NCBI RefSeq assembly: GCF_014202275.1
Contig: NZ_JACHGF010000008.1
Location: forward strand, 124,001-188,000
DNA length: 64,000 bases
Direction: 5' to 3'
From: Rhabdobacter roseus
Lineage (GTDB): Bacteria > Bacteroidota > Bacteroidia > Cytophagales > Spirosomataceae
The notes under the pieces were generated by a model. The model worked only from the letters and a program-made list of their open reading frames with translations. It made no database searches and had not been told where the DNA came from. The position numbers and the translations under genes are program-made. Below, piece by piece: positions 18,737-28,178 of this stretch. The stretch's first letter is position 1; the number at the start of each line of letters is the position of its first letter.

Positions 18737-21700
18737 TTAAAACTCCACGTTGGCCCCGATGGTGAAAGTACGGGGGTTGGGGTAGTGGCCCGTGTCTACG
18801 TTGGTGAGTTTGATGCTGTTGTTCAGCGAGCCAATTTCCGGATCGTAGCCTGAGTACTTGGTAAAGGTTTTCAGGTTTTGGATGGAGGCATAAAAGCGCA
18901 GGTTGTTGATTTTGGCCTTGCTGATGAATGCCTTCGGCAGGCGGTAGCCCAGCGTGATGTTCTGAATGCGCGCGTAGGAGGCGTCTTCCACGTAGCGGTC
19001 CGACATGGCCGTGTTGTTTTTGTTGGTATTCGTAAAGCGGGGCAGGCTGCCGTCGGGGTTTTCGTCGGTGTAGCGGTCCATGACGGTACGCAGCTGGTTG
19101 GACCAGGCGCTGTTCAGGCCTTCCAGCTGCCAGCGCAGGAAGTTGAACGCCTTGGCTCCCTGGCTACCCTGCAAGAACAGCGTGAAGTCAAAGCCCTTGT
19201 AGGTGAGGGTATTGGTAAGGCCCCAGCTGAATTTAGGCAGCGGACTACCAATGAAGGTCATGTCTTCGGCGTCAATTTTGCCGTCGTTGTTGATGTCCTT
19301 GAAGCGGATGTCGCCCAGCCAGGTTTGTGAAGGATCAACGATGTAGCCAAACTGCGGAATGCTGTTGTCGAGGTCGGCCTGGTTGCGGTAGAGACCATCC
19401 GTCACCAGCCCCCAGAAAGAACCCACGGGGCGGCCCGGCGTGGTGTGCGTCACGAGGTAGTTGCTATAATACACCTTCCCATCCAGGGCCGAGGCGGCGC
19501 TGGCGGCGCGGTCGTAGGTATTGGTAAAATGCGTAAATACTACGTTGGTGCGCCAGGTCAGGTCGTTGGCTTTGATGTTGGTGGACGTAATGCCAATGTC
19601 CACTCCGGTGTTGGTCATTTGTCCGGCGTTGCCCAGGGGCGCTTTCAGGTCGTCCCACTGGTCACCCACGCCGATGAGGTTGGGGCCCGTCAGGAAGATG
19701 ATCATGTCGGAAGTTACTTTCTTGTAGGCGTCGATGGTGGCGTCGAGGCGGCCGTTGAAGAAGCCCAGGTCCAGCCCGACGTTGGTGGTTTTGACGGACT
19801 CCCATTTCAGGTTCGGGTTAGGAATTCCCTGGATCATGTTGGACGAGCCAAAACCCACCGGCCCGCTGAAAAACTGCACCGCTCCCACGTAGGCGGGGTT
19901 GGGGGCCCCGTTGGGGAAGTTCTGATTGCCTACTTCTCCGTAGCCCACTCTTAGCTTGGCGTAGGTAAGTACGCTGGCGATGGGGCCGTTCTGCATAAAT
20001 TTCTCGTTGGAGATGGTCCAACCGGCCGATACCCCCGGAAAGTACCCCCAGCGGTTGTTAGGGCCAAAGTTGGAGGAGCCGTCGGCCCGGAAGCTGGCCG
20101 AAAAGGAGAAGCGCTCGTCGTAGGTATAGTTGGCCCGCGCAAACCACGACTCCATGGCCCACTGTCCTTTGCCCCCGCTCAGGCCCCAGGTCATTTGGTC
20201 GGCGCTGCCGGTATTGAGGTCAAAGATGTTGGCCTGGAGGTCCACCTTCGTACCCGAAATAGACTGGTAGTAGGAATTTTGGGCCTGGTGACCTACCGTA
20301 GCCTGAATGCCGTGCTTGCCAAACCACTTGTTGTAGTTAAGGTAGTTGGTCAAAGACCAGTAGTAGCTATCCGAGCGGCGGTCGATGAGCTTGCTGCGAA
20401 ACGACTCGCCCCCGATGGTACCCGCTTGCTGAAAGGCCGTATTGCTGTCGTTGTTCAGCGAGTAGGATACCTCGTTGCGCAGGCTCAGGTCTTTGAAGAT
20501 CTGCAGGTCGGCGTAGACACTCCCAAAGATATTGTTGGCCGTGCGGTTATTGCCCCGGTACTGGGCGTTGCCCACGGGGTTGGAGTTGCTGTAGCGTACG
20601 CCACCCACGGTTTGGCCACCGCCCCAGGTACCATCCAGGTTTTTAACCGGAATCAGCGGACTCGTAACGGCCCCCCACCAGATGGTACTTTCGGCGGCAT
20701 CGGCCAGGGAAATGTTCTGGATGCTGCGCGATACGTTGGCACTCACGCCTACTTTCATCCAGGTTTTTAGCTGGTTATCGAGGCTAAAGCGGGTGGAGTA
20801 CCGCTTAAAATCCGAGCCCAGCAGAATCCCCTCGTTTTCGTAGTAGTTGGCCGAAAGGTAGTAGGTAGTGCGCTCGCGGCCACCTGAGAAGCTCAGCTGG
20901 TGGTTTTGGGTACGGCCGTGGCGGAACATCGCCTGCTGCCAGTCGGTACCTTCGCCCAGGATCGATGGGTCGCGGAATTCGTCGGACGGCGCGTTGCCGA
21001 TGATCGGAAGTACCTCGTTTTGGTACTTGGCAAACTCCCGCAGGTTCATCAGGTCGAGGCGGTTGGCTACTTCCGACACCCCGTAGTAGGTTTCGTAGTT
21101 GATCTTGCCCTCGCCCGCCTTTCCTTTTTTGGTCGTGATCAGGATCACCCCGTTGGCGGCCTGCGAGCCGTAGATGGCCTGCGCCGAGGCGTCTTTCAGT
21201 ACGTCGATGGACTCGATGTCGTTGGGGTTGAGGCTCGCCATGACGCTGTTGCCGGTTTGGCCGTCACCTCCGCCCAGGCCCGCAAAACCGTTGCTGGAGG
21301 CCGTATTGCCATTCACAAAAGGTACTCCGTCGATCACAAACAGCGGGTCATTGCTGTTGATGGACGTTACCCCACGTACCTTGATCGACACCCCGCCCCC
21401 CGGCTGACCGCCGTTGCTGGTGACGGTCACCCCGGCGGCTTTGCCCTGGAGCATTTGATCTACCCCGGCTACGGGCATGTCTTTCAGCTCGGTCCCTTTC
21501 ACGGTGGTGATGGAAGACGTCACATCGGCGCGTTTGGCCGTACCGTAGCCGATCACCACCACCTCTTCCAGCGCGCGGCTGTCAGACTGCATCGTGATCG
21601 CCACCACGGAGCGATTACCGATTTCGACCTCCTGTGTATTTTTACCCACAAAGCTCACCACCAGAATTTTAGCGTCGTTGGCTAAGCTCAGGGAAAAGTT

Positions 21701-21877
21701 TCCGTCAATGCCCGTGGTAGTACCGGTTGTGGTACCTTTCACCATAATACTCACACCCGGAAGCCCCTGCCCGCCTTCGTCGGTGACCGAACCGCTTATA
21801 GTTCGGGTTTGAGCTTGGATAAAACCAGCCCCTCCGAGCAGAAAGCACATCAATACCAGTAATTTTTTCAACATCAT
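18737..21877 (-). CDS. SusC/RagA family TonB-dependent outer-membrane transporter
   Basis: This 1,046-residue protein has a signal peptide (1-22) and an N-terminal carboxypeptidase-regulatory-like domain (26-100, SGSVTDEGGQGLPGVSI). A TonB-box region EEVVVIGYGT lies near residue 105. The plug follows (GVTSINSNDPLFVIDGVPF), then a long beta-barrel ending in a hydrophobic NVEF. It lacks the STN signalling domain, unlike the second SusC in this window, so regulation probably comes from elsewhere. Import of an oligosaccharide is inferred from the following SusD, binding protein and GH3 enzyme. Two adjacent ATGs (21877 and 21874) are equally good starts. Confidence 0.96.
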   Translation of the reverse strand: MMLKKLLVLMCFLLGGAGFIQAQTRTISGSVTDEGGQGLPGVSIMVKGTTTGTTTGIDGNFSLSLANDAKILVVSFVGKNTQEVEIGNRSVVAITMQSDSRALEEVVVIGYGTAKRADVTSSITTVKGTELKDMPVAGVDQMLQGKAAGVTVTSNGGQPGGGVSIKVRGVTSINSNDPLFVIDGVPFVNGNTASSNGFAGLGGGDGQTGNSVMASLNPNDIESIDVLKDASAQAIYGSQAANGVILITTKKGKAGEGKINYETYYGVSEVANRLDLMNLREFAKYQNEVLPIIGNAPSDEFRDPSILGEGTDWQQAMFRHGRTQNHQLSFSGGRERTTYYLSANYYENEGILLGSDFKRYSTRFSLDNQLKTWMKVGVSANVSRSIQNISLADAAESTIWWGAVTSPLIPVKNLDGTWGGGQTVGGVRYSNSNPVGNAQYRGNNRTANNIFGSVYADLQIFKDLSLRNEVSYSLNNDSNTAFQQAGTIGGESFRSKLIDRRSDSYYWSLTNYLNYNKWFGKHGIQATVGHQAQNSYYQSISGTKVDLQANIFDLNTGSADQMTWGLSGGKGQWAMESWFARANYTYDERFSFSASFRADGSSNFGPNNRWGYFPGVSAGWTISNEKFMQNGPIASVLTYAKLRVGYGEVGNQNFPNGAPNPAYVGAVQFFSGPVGFGSSNMIQGIPNPNLKWESVKTTNVGLDLGFFNGRLDATIDAYKKVTSDMIIFLTGPNLIGVGDQWDDLKAPLGNAGQMTNTGVDIGITSTNIKANDLTWRTNVVFTHFTNTYDRAASAASALDGKVYYSNYLVTHTTPGRPVGSFWGLVTDGLYRNQADLDNSIPQFGYIVDPSQTWLGDIRFKDINNDGKIDAEDMTFIGSPLPKFSWGLTNTLTYKGFDFTLFLQGSQGAKAFNFLRWQLEGLNSAWSNQLRTVMDRYTDENPDGSLPRFTNTNKNNTAMSDRYVEDASYARIQNITLGYRLPKAFISKAKINNLRFYASIQNLKTFTKYSGYDPEIGSLNNSIKLTNVDTGHYPNPRTFTIGANVEF

Positions 21878-22340
21878 GTAGTAGGATTTTAGTTACCATT
21901 AATAGTGCAAAAGAGTGAGCTTTTTCTCTTAACTATATAGTGCTATTTTATCCATTCCTACTTCAATAGTGTTAAAAAATGACCTTAATAAATGGTAATT
22001 TTACTTTTATTACTATTCTTTTTGAAGTTAGAAAAGAATAAAATTGGTGTTTGGAGGCTATGGAAAAGGTATATACGAAGAGAAGATTTGGTATACACGA
22101 AGTGCCTAACAAGTTACTAAATCTGGTACTATTATTGCATTTTAGAATGGCTTGGAAGCTCTTTACGAAAGGGTTAACGGATGGTACTTCGCGCAAAGTA
22201 CCTCCCCGCTGCCTGCGCCGCAAGCAACCGGTGCACTACGGGACGAAGCGTGCCCGGGCGGGTTAAAAGCTAACGTGAAAGGGCTTGTGCAGGTACCTGC
22301 TGCGTATTATTTGGGAAGGAGCGTGCTTAGCCAGGTACCT
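21878..22340. other. Noncoding region upstream of the SusC operon
   Basis: This 463-bp gap is AT-rich next to the SusC start (21878-22180), where the operon promoter should lie, and GC-rich with GTAC tetramers beyond that. I looked for the Bacteroidota -7/-33 pair (TAnnTTTG and TTTG) on the minus strand and found no convincing match. Nothing else was identified. Confidence 0.5.
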
Positions 22341-23642
22341 CTAGAGTGTCTCGAACTCATCAGCGTACACAACTGCCCCGTCGGGCTTTCGGAAACGTAC
22401 GTAATCCACCGAGCCGGTACCCTCAAAGCTGAAGCCTGCTCCGAGGAGGTCGGTGGGGTCGTTGGGGAAGGTAGTGTCGTAGGCGAGCTCGTCGTCCAGC
22501 CATATACGCACGCGTTTGTTCACTACCTCATAACGTACCGCTACCCACTGGCTGAGGTCGCGGCCCAGGGCCGACAGGTCGGCGTGGGCGCTGGTGGCCG
22601 AGTGGCCCGCCAAAAACAGCCCCAAAGTACCTACGCAGCCTTTGGCGCTCAGCGGAAAAATGAACATATCGTTGCGGCAGAAGAGCAAAATACGGACTTG
22701 CTGACAGGCCGCGGAGCCTTCGGCGTAGTCGACCTTGAGGCGGGTTTCGAAGGTGAAGTTGTCGTTGGAAAGGCCCAGGGAGGTCAGGATGTTGCGGTAA
22801 ATGACCTTGGGTAGCAAGGGTTGCAGGGGGATATTCTTTCGTTGGAGTGCCGCCGCCGATACCGATAGCGCCCCGTCCCGGATCACCTCCGACGACTTGA
22901 AGTACACGGGCACGGGCTCTTGCTCCGCCACCACCACCCAGCCGTCAGACGGAATGAAGAGGTCGTGTTCGCGCACGATCTGGCCGCCCACCACCAGCTT
23001 GGCCCGAAAGTACCCCGGCAGGTAGTAGACCGACGTATGCTCGTGGCCGTTCTTAGGTACTTGCTGGCGGCGGGTGGGGTCCCACGACTGCTGAATAAAC
23101 ACGGAGTCGGTGGGGGAGGCCGTGGCGTCGTATCGAAACAACACCGAGTTGGGAATACCCTGCGTCACGGGCTCGCTGCTGAAGGCGAAGTCGTCGGGCG
23201 AAAGTACCCGGGAGGCGGTATGGTTTTGAAAAAAAAGTACCACCATTACCAGCGCTGCGCCTACGCCCACGGCCAGCAGCCAGGGCCGCCGACGGCGGGT
23301 AGGGGAAACCGTGGGACGGCCCACCGGCGCGGAAGGTACTTCTACGCCCATAGGCGGTTCTGGAGGTACCTGCTGCCAGGCGCGCCAGCTCTCGTAGCCC
23401 GCAAAGACGGCCAGGGCGTTGAGGGTCGTTTGGGTAGGGGCGGAGCTGTACCGGACGCGCCCCCACACGCGTTTCAGGGTCGTTACGCTGAGTGCCACGC
23501 CGGTGTGGGCGGCGATTTCCTCGCTGAGCCGGTCGAAATCCTGCGTAGACCAGCCTTGGCTATCGCCCCAGCCGAGCTTGGTTTCGATCTGCTGGCGGCA
23601 ACGGGCCAGGTCGGTCTGGTGTTTCGATTTAATGCCTGTCAT
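22341..23642 (-). CDS. Membrane-anchored HTH protein with PKD-like and LamG-like extracytoplasmic domains
   Basis: This 433-residue protein appears to have three parts. The cytoplasmic N-terminus (about 1-95) is helical, with a winged or simple HTH look (LSEEIAAHTGVALSVTTLKRVWG) reminiscent of Bacteroidota DNA-binding domains. A single membrane segment spans residues 120-138, preceded by four arginines. The outside portion of about 290 residues includes a beta-rich PKD-like segment and a concanavalin/LamG-like C-terminus (about 300-430). Such a layout suggests a one-component membrane sensor that couples an external ligand to transcription. It is transcribed toward the SusC operon and divergently from a secreted LamG-like protein gene. 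Function is inferred from architecture only. Confidence 0.75.
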   Translation of the reverse strand: MTGIKSKHQTDLARCRQQIETKLGWGDSQGWSTQDFDRLSEEIAAHTGVALSVTTLKRVWGRVRYSSAPTQTTLNALAVFAGYESWRAWQQVPPEPPMGVEVPSAPVGRPTVSPTRRRRPWLLAVGVGAALVMVVLFFQNHTASRVLSPDDFAFSSEPVTQGIPNSVLFRYDATASPTDSVFIQQSWDPTRRQQVPKNGHEHTSVYYLPGYFRAKLVVGGQIVREHDLFIPSDGWVVVAEQEPVPVYFKSSEVIRDGALSVSAAALQRKNIPLQPLLPKVIYRNILTSLGLSNDNFTFETRLKVDYAEGSAACQQVRILLFCRNDMFIFPLSAKGCVGTLGLFLAGHSATSAHADLSALGRDLSQWVAVRYEVVNKRVRIWLDDELAYDTTFPNDPTDLLGAGFSFEGTGSVDYVRFRKPDGAVVYADEFETL

Positions 23643-23775
23643 TCAGCTACTTAGTTGTCTTGCACAAACTTGCCCCGTATTTGCACGGCCTTGAATGGCT
23701 TTTGGGGTACCTAGCCCGCAGCTTTGCTTTCGTCTTCCCGAATTTAGTTCTCTAAAATTAAAAAGAAAGCCATTC

Positions 23776-24879
23776 ATGAAAAAACAACTCGCCCTCTTGT
23801 TTGCCCTCGGCCTGGTAGGTACCTGGGCTCCGGCCCAAACGCCCGTGCCCCTGGAAGCCTCGCATTGGGATATCACCGGCAAGGTAACAAAAGAAAACTA
23901 CCTGGGAAAAGAATGCATCCGGCTCACCGACGGCGATATGCACCTGAAAGACCGTACCTTCAAGAACGGCGTCATTGAGGTAGACGTGGCGCTGAGCCCC
24001 GGCAGGTACTTTCCCGGCCTGGGTTTCCGGGTGCAGGATGCGCAGAACATGGAAAACGTCTACGTGCGGCCGCACCAGCTGGGCAACCCCGACGCCATCC
24101 AGTATCAGCCGGTTTACCACGGCCAGGCGGCCTGGCAGCTCTACCACGGCGAGGGCTACTCCAACGCCATCCGGTACCCCCTCGACGCCTGGATGCACCT
24201 GCGGATCGTGGTGCGCGACCGCCAGGCGCTGGTCTACGTCGACAACCAGGACCAACCCGCCCTGGTGATTCACCAGCTCAAGCGAGCGCCCCAGGCGGGG
24301 AGCATCAGCCTGAGTAACGGCGCGCCGGTGGCCGCTCGTTTTGCCAACTTTAGCTACACGAGCCAGGACGAAGTACCCCTCCCGGCTACCTTCAAGCCCG
24401 AGGCCGCCCCGGAGCCGGGTACTTTGCTGCGCTGGCGGGTGTCGGGTACCTTTGACGAAAAGCAGCTGGAAAGTACCTTCCAGGTACCGGCCAGCCTCAC
24501 CCAAAGCCTGCGCTGGACCCAGGTACCCACCGAGCCTTCGGGCCTGCTCAACCTGGCTCAGCTGTCGGGGCTCAGCGAGGCGCAGAACACCGCCTTTGCC
24601 AAGGTGGTTATCACCGCCGACCGGGCGCAGATCAAGCGGTTGCTGCTGGGGTTCAGCGACCGGGCGCGGGTGTACCTCAACGGAAAGCTGCTCTACGCGG
24701 GCCGGGATGAGTTCATGTCGCGCGACTACCGCTACCTGGGTACCGTGGGGTACTTTGACGAGCTCTACTTGGACCTGAAAAAAGGCCCGAACGAACTCTG
24801 GATCGCCGTCTCGGAAAACTTCGGCGGCTGGGGCCTCAAGGCCCGCCTACCTGACCCAACGGGCGTGGCGGTGGAGTAG
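23776..24879 (+). CDS. Secreted LamG/DUF1080-like protein
   Basis: Starting at the ATG at 23776 the protein has 367 residues and a good signal peptide (KKQLALLFALGLVGTWAPAQ). An earlier in-frame ATG at 23695 would place 27 unlikely residues before that signal. A concanavalin-like domain (about 30-200) includes FPGLGFRVQDAQNMENVYVR and WMHLRIVVRDRQALVYVDNQ, typical of 3-keto-disaccharide hydrolase/LamG families. The C-terminal part (about 215-365) looks like a second beta-sandwich with a carbohydrate-binding look (ARVYLNGKLLYAGRDEF). It is divergent from the membrane HTH sensor, 133 bp away, and may be its regulatory target or partner. Confidence 0.85.
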   Translation: MKKQLALLFALGLVGTWAPAQTPVPLEASHWDITGKVTKENYLGKECIRLTDGDMHLKDRTFKNGVIEVDVALSPGRYFPGLGFRVQDAQNMENVYVRPHQLGNPDAIQYQPVYHGQAAWQLYHGEGYSNAIRYPLDAWMHLRIVVRDRQALVYVDNQDQPALVIHQLKRAPQAGSISLSNGAPVAARFANFSYTSQDEVPLPATFKPEAAPEPGTLLRWRVSGTFDEKQLESTFQVPASLTQSLRWTQVPTEPSGLLNLAQLSGLSEAQNTAFAKVVITADRAQIKRLLLGFSDRARVYLNGKLLYAGRDEFMSRDYRYLGTVGYFDELYLDLKKGPNELWIAVSENFGGWGLKARLPDPTGVAVE

Positions 24880-24919
24880 GTGTCTATTTACGGGCAAAGT
24901 ACCTTTACTAGCCTAGATC

Positions 24920-24953
24920 AAAAAAAGAGTTGGATGTAAGCCCAACTCTTTTA
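24920..24953. terminator. Bidirectional terminator between convergent genes
   Basis: An inverted repeat AAAAAGAGTTGG / CCCAACTCTTTT with a 7-base loop sits between the LamG-like gene and the convergent lipoprotein gene. It has A- and T-runs on both sides, so it can end transcription from either strand. Confidence 0.8.
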
Positions 24954-24960
24954 GCACTTC

Positions 24961-25344
24961 TTACCAGCCCCAGCCTCTTTCCAAAAACTCAATCTCTATT
25001 CGGCCCTTTCGGGCTGTACCGGGCTTAAAGACTAAGCACTTATATCTTCCCGCGTGGGTACCTTCTTCTCCATCTTTTCTATAGATGGAATCGGTATAGA
25101 CCACACTGGCCCTTTCTACTTCTGCGCAATTGGCACTAACCTCACAATCACAGATCGTAAGTGATAGAGTACCATCCATGGTTCCGTGTACCTTCCAGCT
25201 CAGCACGCCGTCATCCCGTTTGACTTGGTATACCAAGTTATAGGGCTGTGACAAATTTCCAATCACGTGCTTTTCTCGAAGGTCTCGCCGCCAGCAGCCA
25301 GCTAACGCAAGTACCAATAAGATAAGGATGACTCTAGTAATCAT
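24961..25344 (-). CDS. Small lipoprotein, tandem paralogue 1
   Basis: Reading from the ATG at 25344 (MITRVILILLVLALAGCWRR) gives about 127 residues with a clear lipobox (LAGC, Cys17). Upstream in-frame ATGs exist at 25350 and 25395, but the paralogue begins at the equivalent of 25344. The mature part contains a conserved CxC (ICDCEVSANC) and is beta-rich. It is highly similar to the next gene, both in protein and DNA (near-identical around the lipobox-coding region), so this is a recent tandem duplication. I recognise no known family; the function is unknown. Confidence 0.75.
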   Translation of the reverse strand: MITRVILILLVLALAGCWRRDLREKHVIGNLSQPYNLVYQVKRDDGVLSWKVHGTMDGTLSLTICDCEVSANCAEVERASVVYTDSIYRKDGEEGTHAGRYKCLVFKPGTARKGRIEIEFLERGWGW

Positions 25345-25412
25345 TGGCATAACCGTTATAAAGGATGGAGTGGGGTTTTCAGATCGTATCTTCAAACAGG
25401 TTTAGTTCTCTA

Positions 25413-25790
25413 CTATCTACTGCCTTTTTCTAAAAATTCAACCTCTATTCGACTCTTTCTGGCCGTGCCCGGAAAGAAAACCAAACACATATATGTATCC
25501 GGCTTAACGCTTCCTACTGTCCAATCAATATGGATAGAATCGGTATATACAACACTATTCCTTTCAAGCGATGCGCAATTAGAGCTAACCTCACAATAAC
25601 AGCTAATATAAGATAACGTTCCGTCCATCGTTCCGTTGATCTTCCAGGTTACCCCAGCGTTGCGTTTGACTTTATATACCAGGTTATAGGGCTGAGACAA
25701 ATTCGTAATCACGTGCTTTTCTCGAAGGTCTCGCCGCCAGCAGCCAGCTAACGCAAGTACCAATAGAACAAGGGGCAGTCTAGTAATCAT
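25413..25790 (-). CDS. Small lipoprotein, tandem paralogue 2
   Basis: This 125-residue lipoprotein begins MITRLPLVLLVLALAGCWRR with a lipobox cysteine at 17. It closely matches the downstream neighbour (both share DLREKHVIxNLSQPYNLVY, GTMDGTLS and SVVYTDSI) with a few substitutions and a small length change. The shared CxC and later Cys residues (ISCYCEVSSNC) may form a disulfide. Both genes lie on the same strand, 69 bp apart, so they may be one transcript. The family is unknown to me. Confidence 0.75.
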   Translation of the reverse strand: MITRLPLVLLVLALAGCWRRDLREKHVITNLSQPYNLVYKVKRNAGVTWKINGTMDGTLSYISCYCEVSSNCASLERNSVVYTDSIHIDWTVGSVKPDTYMCLVFFPGTARKSRIEVEFLEKGSR

Positions 25791-26015
25791 TACAAAAATC
25801 GTTTACTTTAATGGTCGGAAAAAGGTCGTTAAAGTCCGTGTAGTAGCCCGGAAAGCTAGATACAAAGGTACTTAGCAGGAAGCAGGATCTAAGGTACTTT
25901 CGACCAGCTCAAATTACTATTTTTTCTGGACCGCCAAAGTAAACAGTTTTATCAACTACCTTTAAAAGGAAAAGAAACACCAGATCTAACAGTAAAGAAT
26001 CTAAACCACGCACCT

Positions 26016-26420
26016 ATGAAACGAATTCGTAGAAAGCTACACCATTTTTTCTTGCGCCCGGTCTATGCTTTGGTAGTAATTGTGGGCGCCATGCTGGCTT
26101 GCGAGAAAAAGGAACCCGCACCCGACTGCGGCTGTGAAGGTACCTTTTCGCAGCCCGTTGATTCCGTAGTGGTTCAGTATTACGGCAATCAGGTATTTAT
26201 CCCTCGTGATTTGACTAAAAATCCCTTTCGGTTTTTTATGGCCTGTCAGCAGGATAGTACCTGGGTCGTATCTAGTCCGCAAGATCCTTACTACTACGTT
26301 ATCTCGGGGCTAGAGGGAAAGCCGTGCCCTTCGGCTTTTGATATGCACAATATGCAATCAGTGATTCCCATTATTTCCTACATTCCCCTGAACATTACAT
26401 CCATTGAAGCGCTGAAGTAA
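26016..26420 (+). CDS. Small lipoprotein of unknown function
   Basis: This 134-residue protein has a lipoprotein signal (VVIVGAMLACEKKEP, Cys29). Its mature region has a cysteine-rich start (DCGCEG). An FF-rich motif follows, and a C-terminal stretch of Pro/Ile/Tyr (IPIISYIPLNIT). No homologue is apparent to me. The 225 bp upstream have no gene and hold two GTAC motifs. It is transcribed away from the paralogous lipoprotein pair and could belong to the same accessory cluster. Confidence 0.6.
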   Translation: MKRIRRKLHHFFLRPVYALVVIVGAMLACEKKEPAPDCGCEGTFSQPVDSVVVQYYGNQVFIPRDLTKNPFRFFMACQQDSTWVVSSPQDPYYYVISGLEGKPCPSAFDMHNMQSVIPIISYIPLNITSIEALK

Positions 26421-26626
26421 GCCTGTCCGTTGCGGGTACTTAGCTCTTCATGTAGGGCTGGTTGCGCAGCAATTTTAGATTTCCTAGCTCGGAAAATACC
26501 TGGGGGCTTTCTTCGGTCAGAGACCGACAACGCACAAACGTAGTCACAGACTACGCTCAACGGGTATTCTATTTTGACACCGCTGGACGGCGCATGATTG
26601 CAAATCGCGGTAGCAGAAGGCTTTAT

Positions 26627-27814
26627 TTAGTTATCCAGGGCACTGTCTTCAACAACGTTTATTAAAAGCAATTCTTTTAATCTTTGTAAACTGCCTTCTT
26701 TTGTATTAATGTCCCCAACTAAATTGTAAGTTTTTCCGTCGGTTTTAACTACTATTCCTATTTTATTATCTATTTCGTATATTCTATAGGTGGCCGATGT
26801 GTTTTGAAAGATTAATGAATATACATCTTCACGCTCCTTTATGAATCTAAACGAGGAACTTGAATTGTCGCTCGTCGGAAATTGAAATTCTTGTTCGCCA
26901 TCTTTCCTGACAATTTTATATTTTAGTCTTTTGTCATTTGTTACAGAAAGCGTTACCTTTTTTTTATTTTTTGATATAATGAATGAAAGGACTTCTGTAA
27001 CTCCTATTCGATTCTCAATGGAACTTTCGATTACGGGAGCTTCCGAATCAGTTACTACATCGACTAATATAGTATCGCCATCTTCATATTGTTGGAAAGT
27101 TGGTGTTGATGGATCATTCATTACATTTGATATGTTTTCATTAGCCGTACATCCTTTAATATAACCACTATAATACTGTTTTGAATATAAATCTATACAT
27201 TTGAAAAAGAGCATAGTCGTTTCTGGATCATGGTTAAGGTCCGCGCGATTGCGTTGATAGATATTATAATTATACATACAATCACATATAGTAGGTACAT
27301 TGGACTTAGCAATACCAGAGACATCAATTCGATGCAATGATATTCTATTTAACTCCTTATCTTTTGGCAATAGCGTAAAATCCCCTTTTTTGTAAATTAT
27401 TTCATATTTTACAGTATATTGATGTGGTACAGAAGATACTAATACTAATTCATGCTGATATGTCGTCTTCATTGATTTATCATCAATTTTTTTGGATATA
27501 GTGACTTTATATGTGCCTTCTTTAAGAGGATCTAAATCACCATCAGTAAAAAATTTCCACTTATATGTCCCATCTTTCATTATTTCTAAATTCTCCACAA
27601 ATATATACTTCTCAGAGCCAACATATTTTGTGTCTTTGCCAGTATATTTTCCAGATATTTCTTCATGCGTTAGTGGAATTGATCTCAAATGTAAATTTGT
27701 GGCTTTTAAAGGATCAGAGCGCCTTTTGTGTAAAATAAATAATGCTATAAATAAGAAAATCGCAATAGATATATAAATAAAATAACGTATAGCTGGAAAA
27801 TATTTTTCGTTCAT
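26627..27814 (-). CDS. AT-rich orphan membrane-anchored protein
   Basis: This 395-residue protein has one N-terminal membrane segment (about residues 12-29, YISIAIFLFIALFIL) and a large lysine- and isoleucine-rich extracytoplasmic part. Segments such as EISGKYTGKDTKYVGSEKYI and EIMKDGTYKWKFFTDGD suggest repeated beta-strands, perhaps lipocalin-like. Codon use is strongly AT-biased and GTAC is rare (three in 1.2 kb), unlike the neighbours, so the gene was probably acquired horizontally. No mobility gene is adjacent. Function is unknown. Confidence 0.65.
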   Translation of the reverse strand: MNEKYFPAIRYFIYISIAIFLFIALFILHKRRSDPLKATNLHLRSIPLTHEEISGKYTGKDTKYVGSEKYIFVENLEIMKDGTYKWKFFTDGDLDPLKEGTYKVTISKKIDDKSMKTTYQHELVLVSSVPHQYTVKYEIIYKKGDFTLLPKDKELNRISLHRIDVSGIAKSNVPTICDCMYNYNIYQRNRADLNHDPETTMLFFKCIDLYSKQYYSGYIKGCTANENISNVMNDPSTPTFQQYEDGDTILVDVVTDSEAPVIESSIENRIGVTEVLSFIISKNKKKVTLSVTNDKRLKYKIVRKDGEQEFQFPTSDNSSSSFRFIKEREDVYSLIFQNTSATYRIYEIDNKIGIVVKTDGKTYNLVGDINTKEGSLQRLKELLLINVVEDSALDN

Positions 27815-28178
27815 TTTATCAAATAATTAGTATGCTTAATTGATATATTTTACCTATTAATGCGTAAGTTGATTCGTAAAGATTACCTTCGATGGGTATA
27901 TAGTCGATAGCTAAGATTAAAAGCAATATTGTTGGTGTACTTTTATCGATATATATATATTAGACCCATTGTAACATGTTTTTCTTCAAAAGAAAAAGAG
28001 TCATTTCTTCTACTTTGACAAAATGGAAAGAATTTTATTGATTAGTGGATTATGACAAAATTAGAGATTTTTAATCCGTTGTTGGTATTCTCTCGCCGGG
28101 CGTAGTTTTAACTGGGCGGCATTCCGCTACGCCGCTGCGTCACACGGTCTCTAGCCTAAATACGAAATACTTTAAATC
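27815..28178. other. AT-rich noncoding flank of the orphan gene
   Basis: This 364-bp gap has no gene. Most is AT-rich and would contain the promoter of the orphan gene starting at 27814. A short GC-rich block at about 28090-28150 (TCGCCGGGCG through GCTACGCCGC) looks like the edge of a dispersed repeat or a boundary of the acquired segment, but it has no second copy elsewhere in the window. Confidence 0.45.

Noticed and set aside
26462-26665. 67-residue frame after the small lipoprotein gene
   Set aside because: It overlaps the 3' end of the AT-rich gene on the other strand and has no motif; a phrase resembling an RHS repeat is too short to count.
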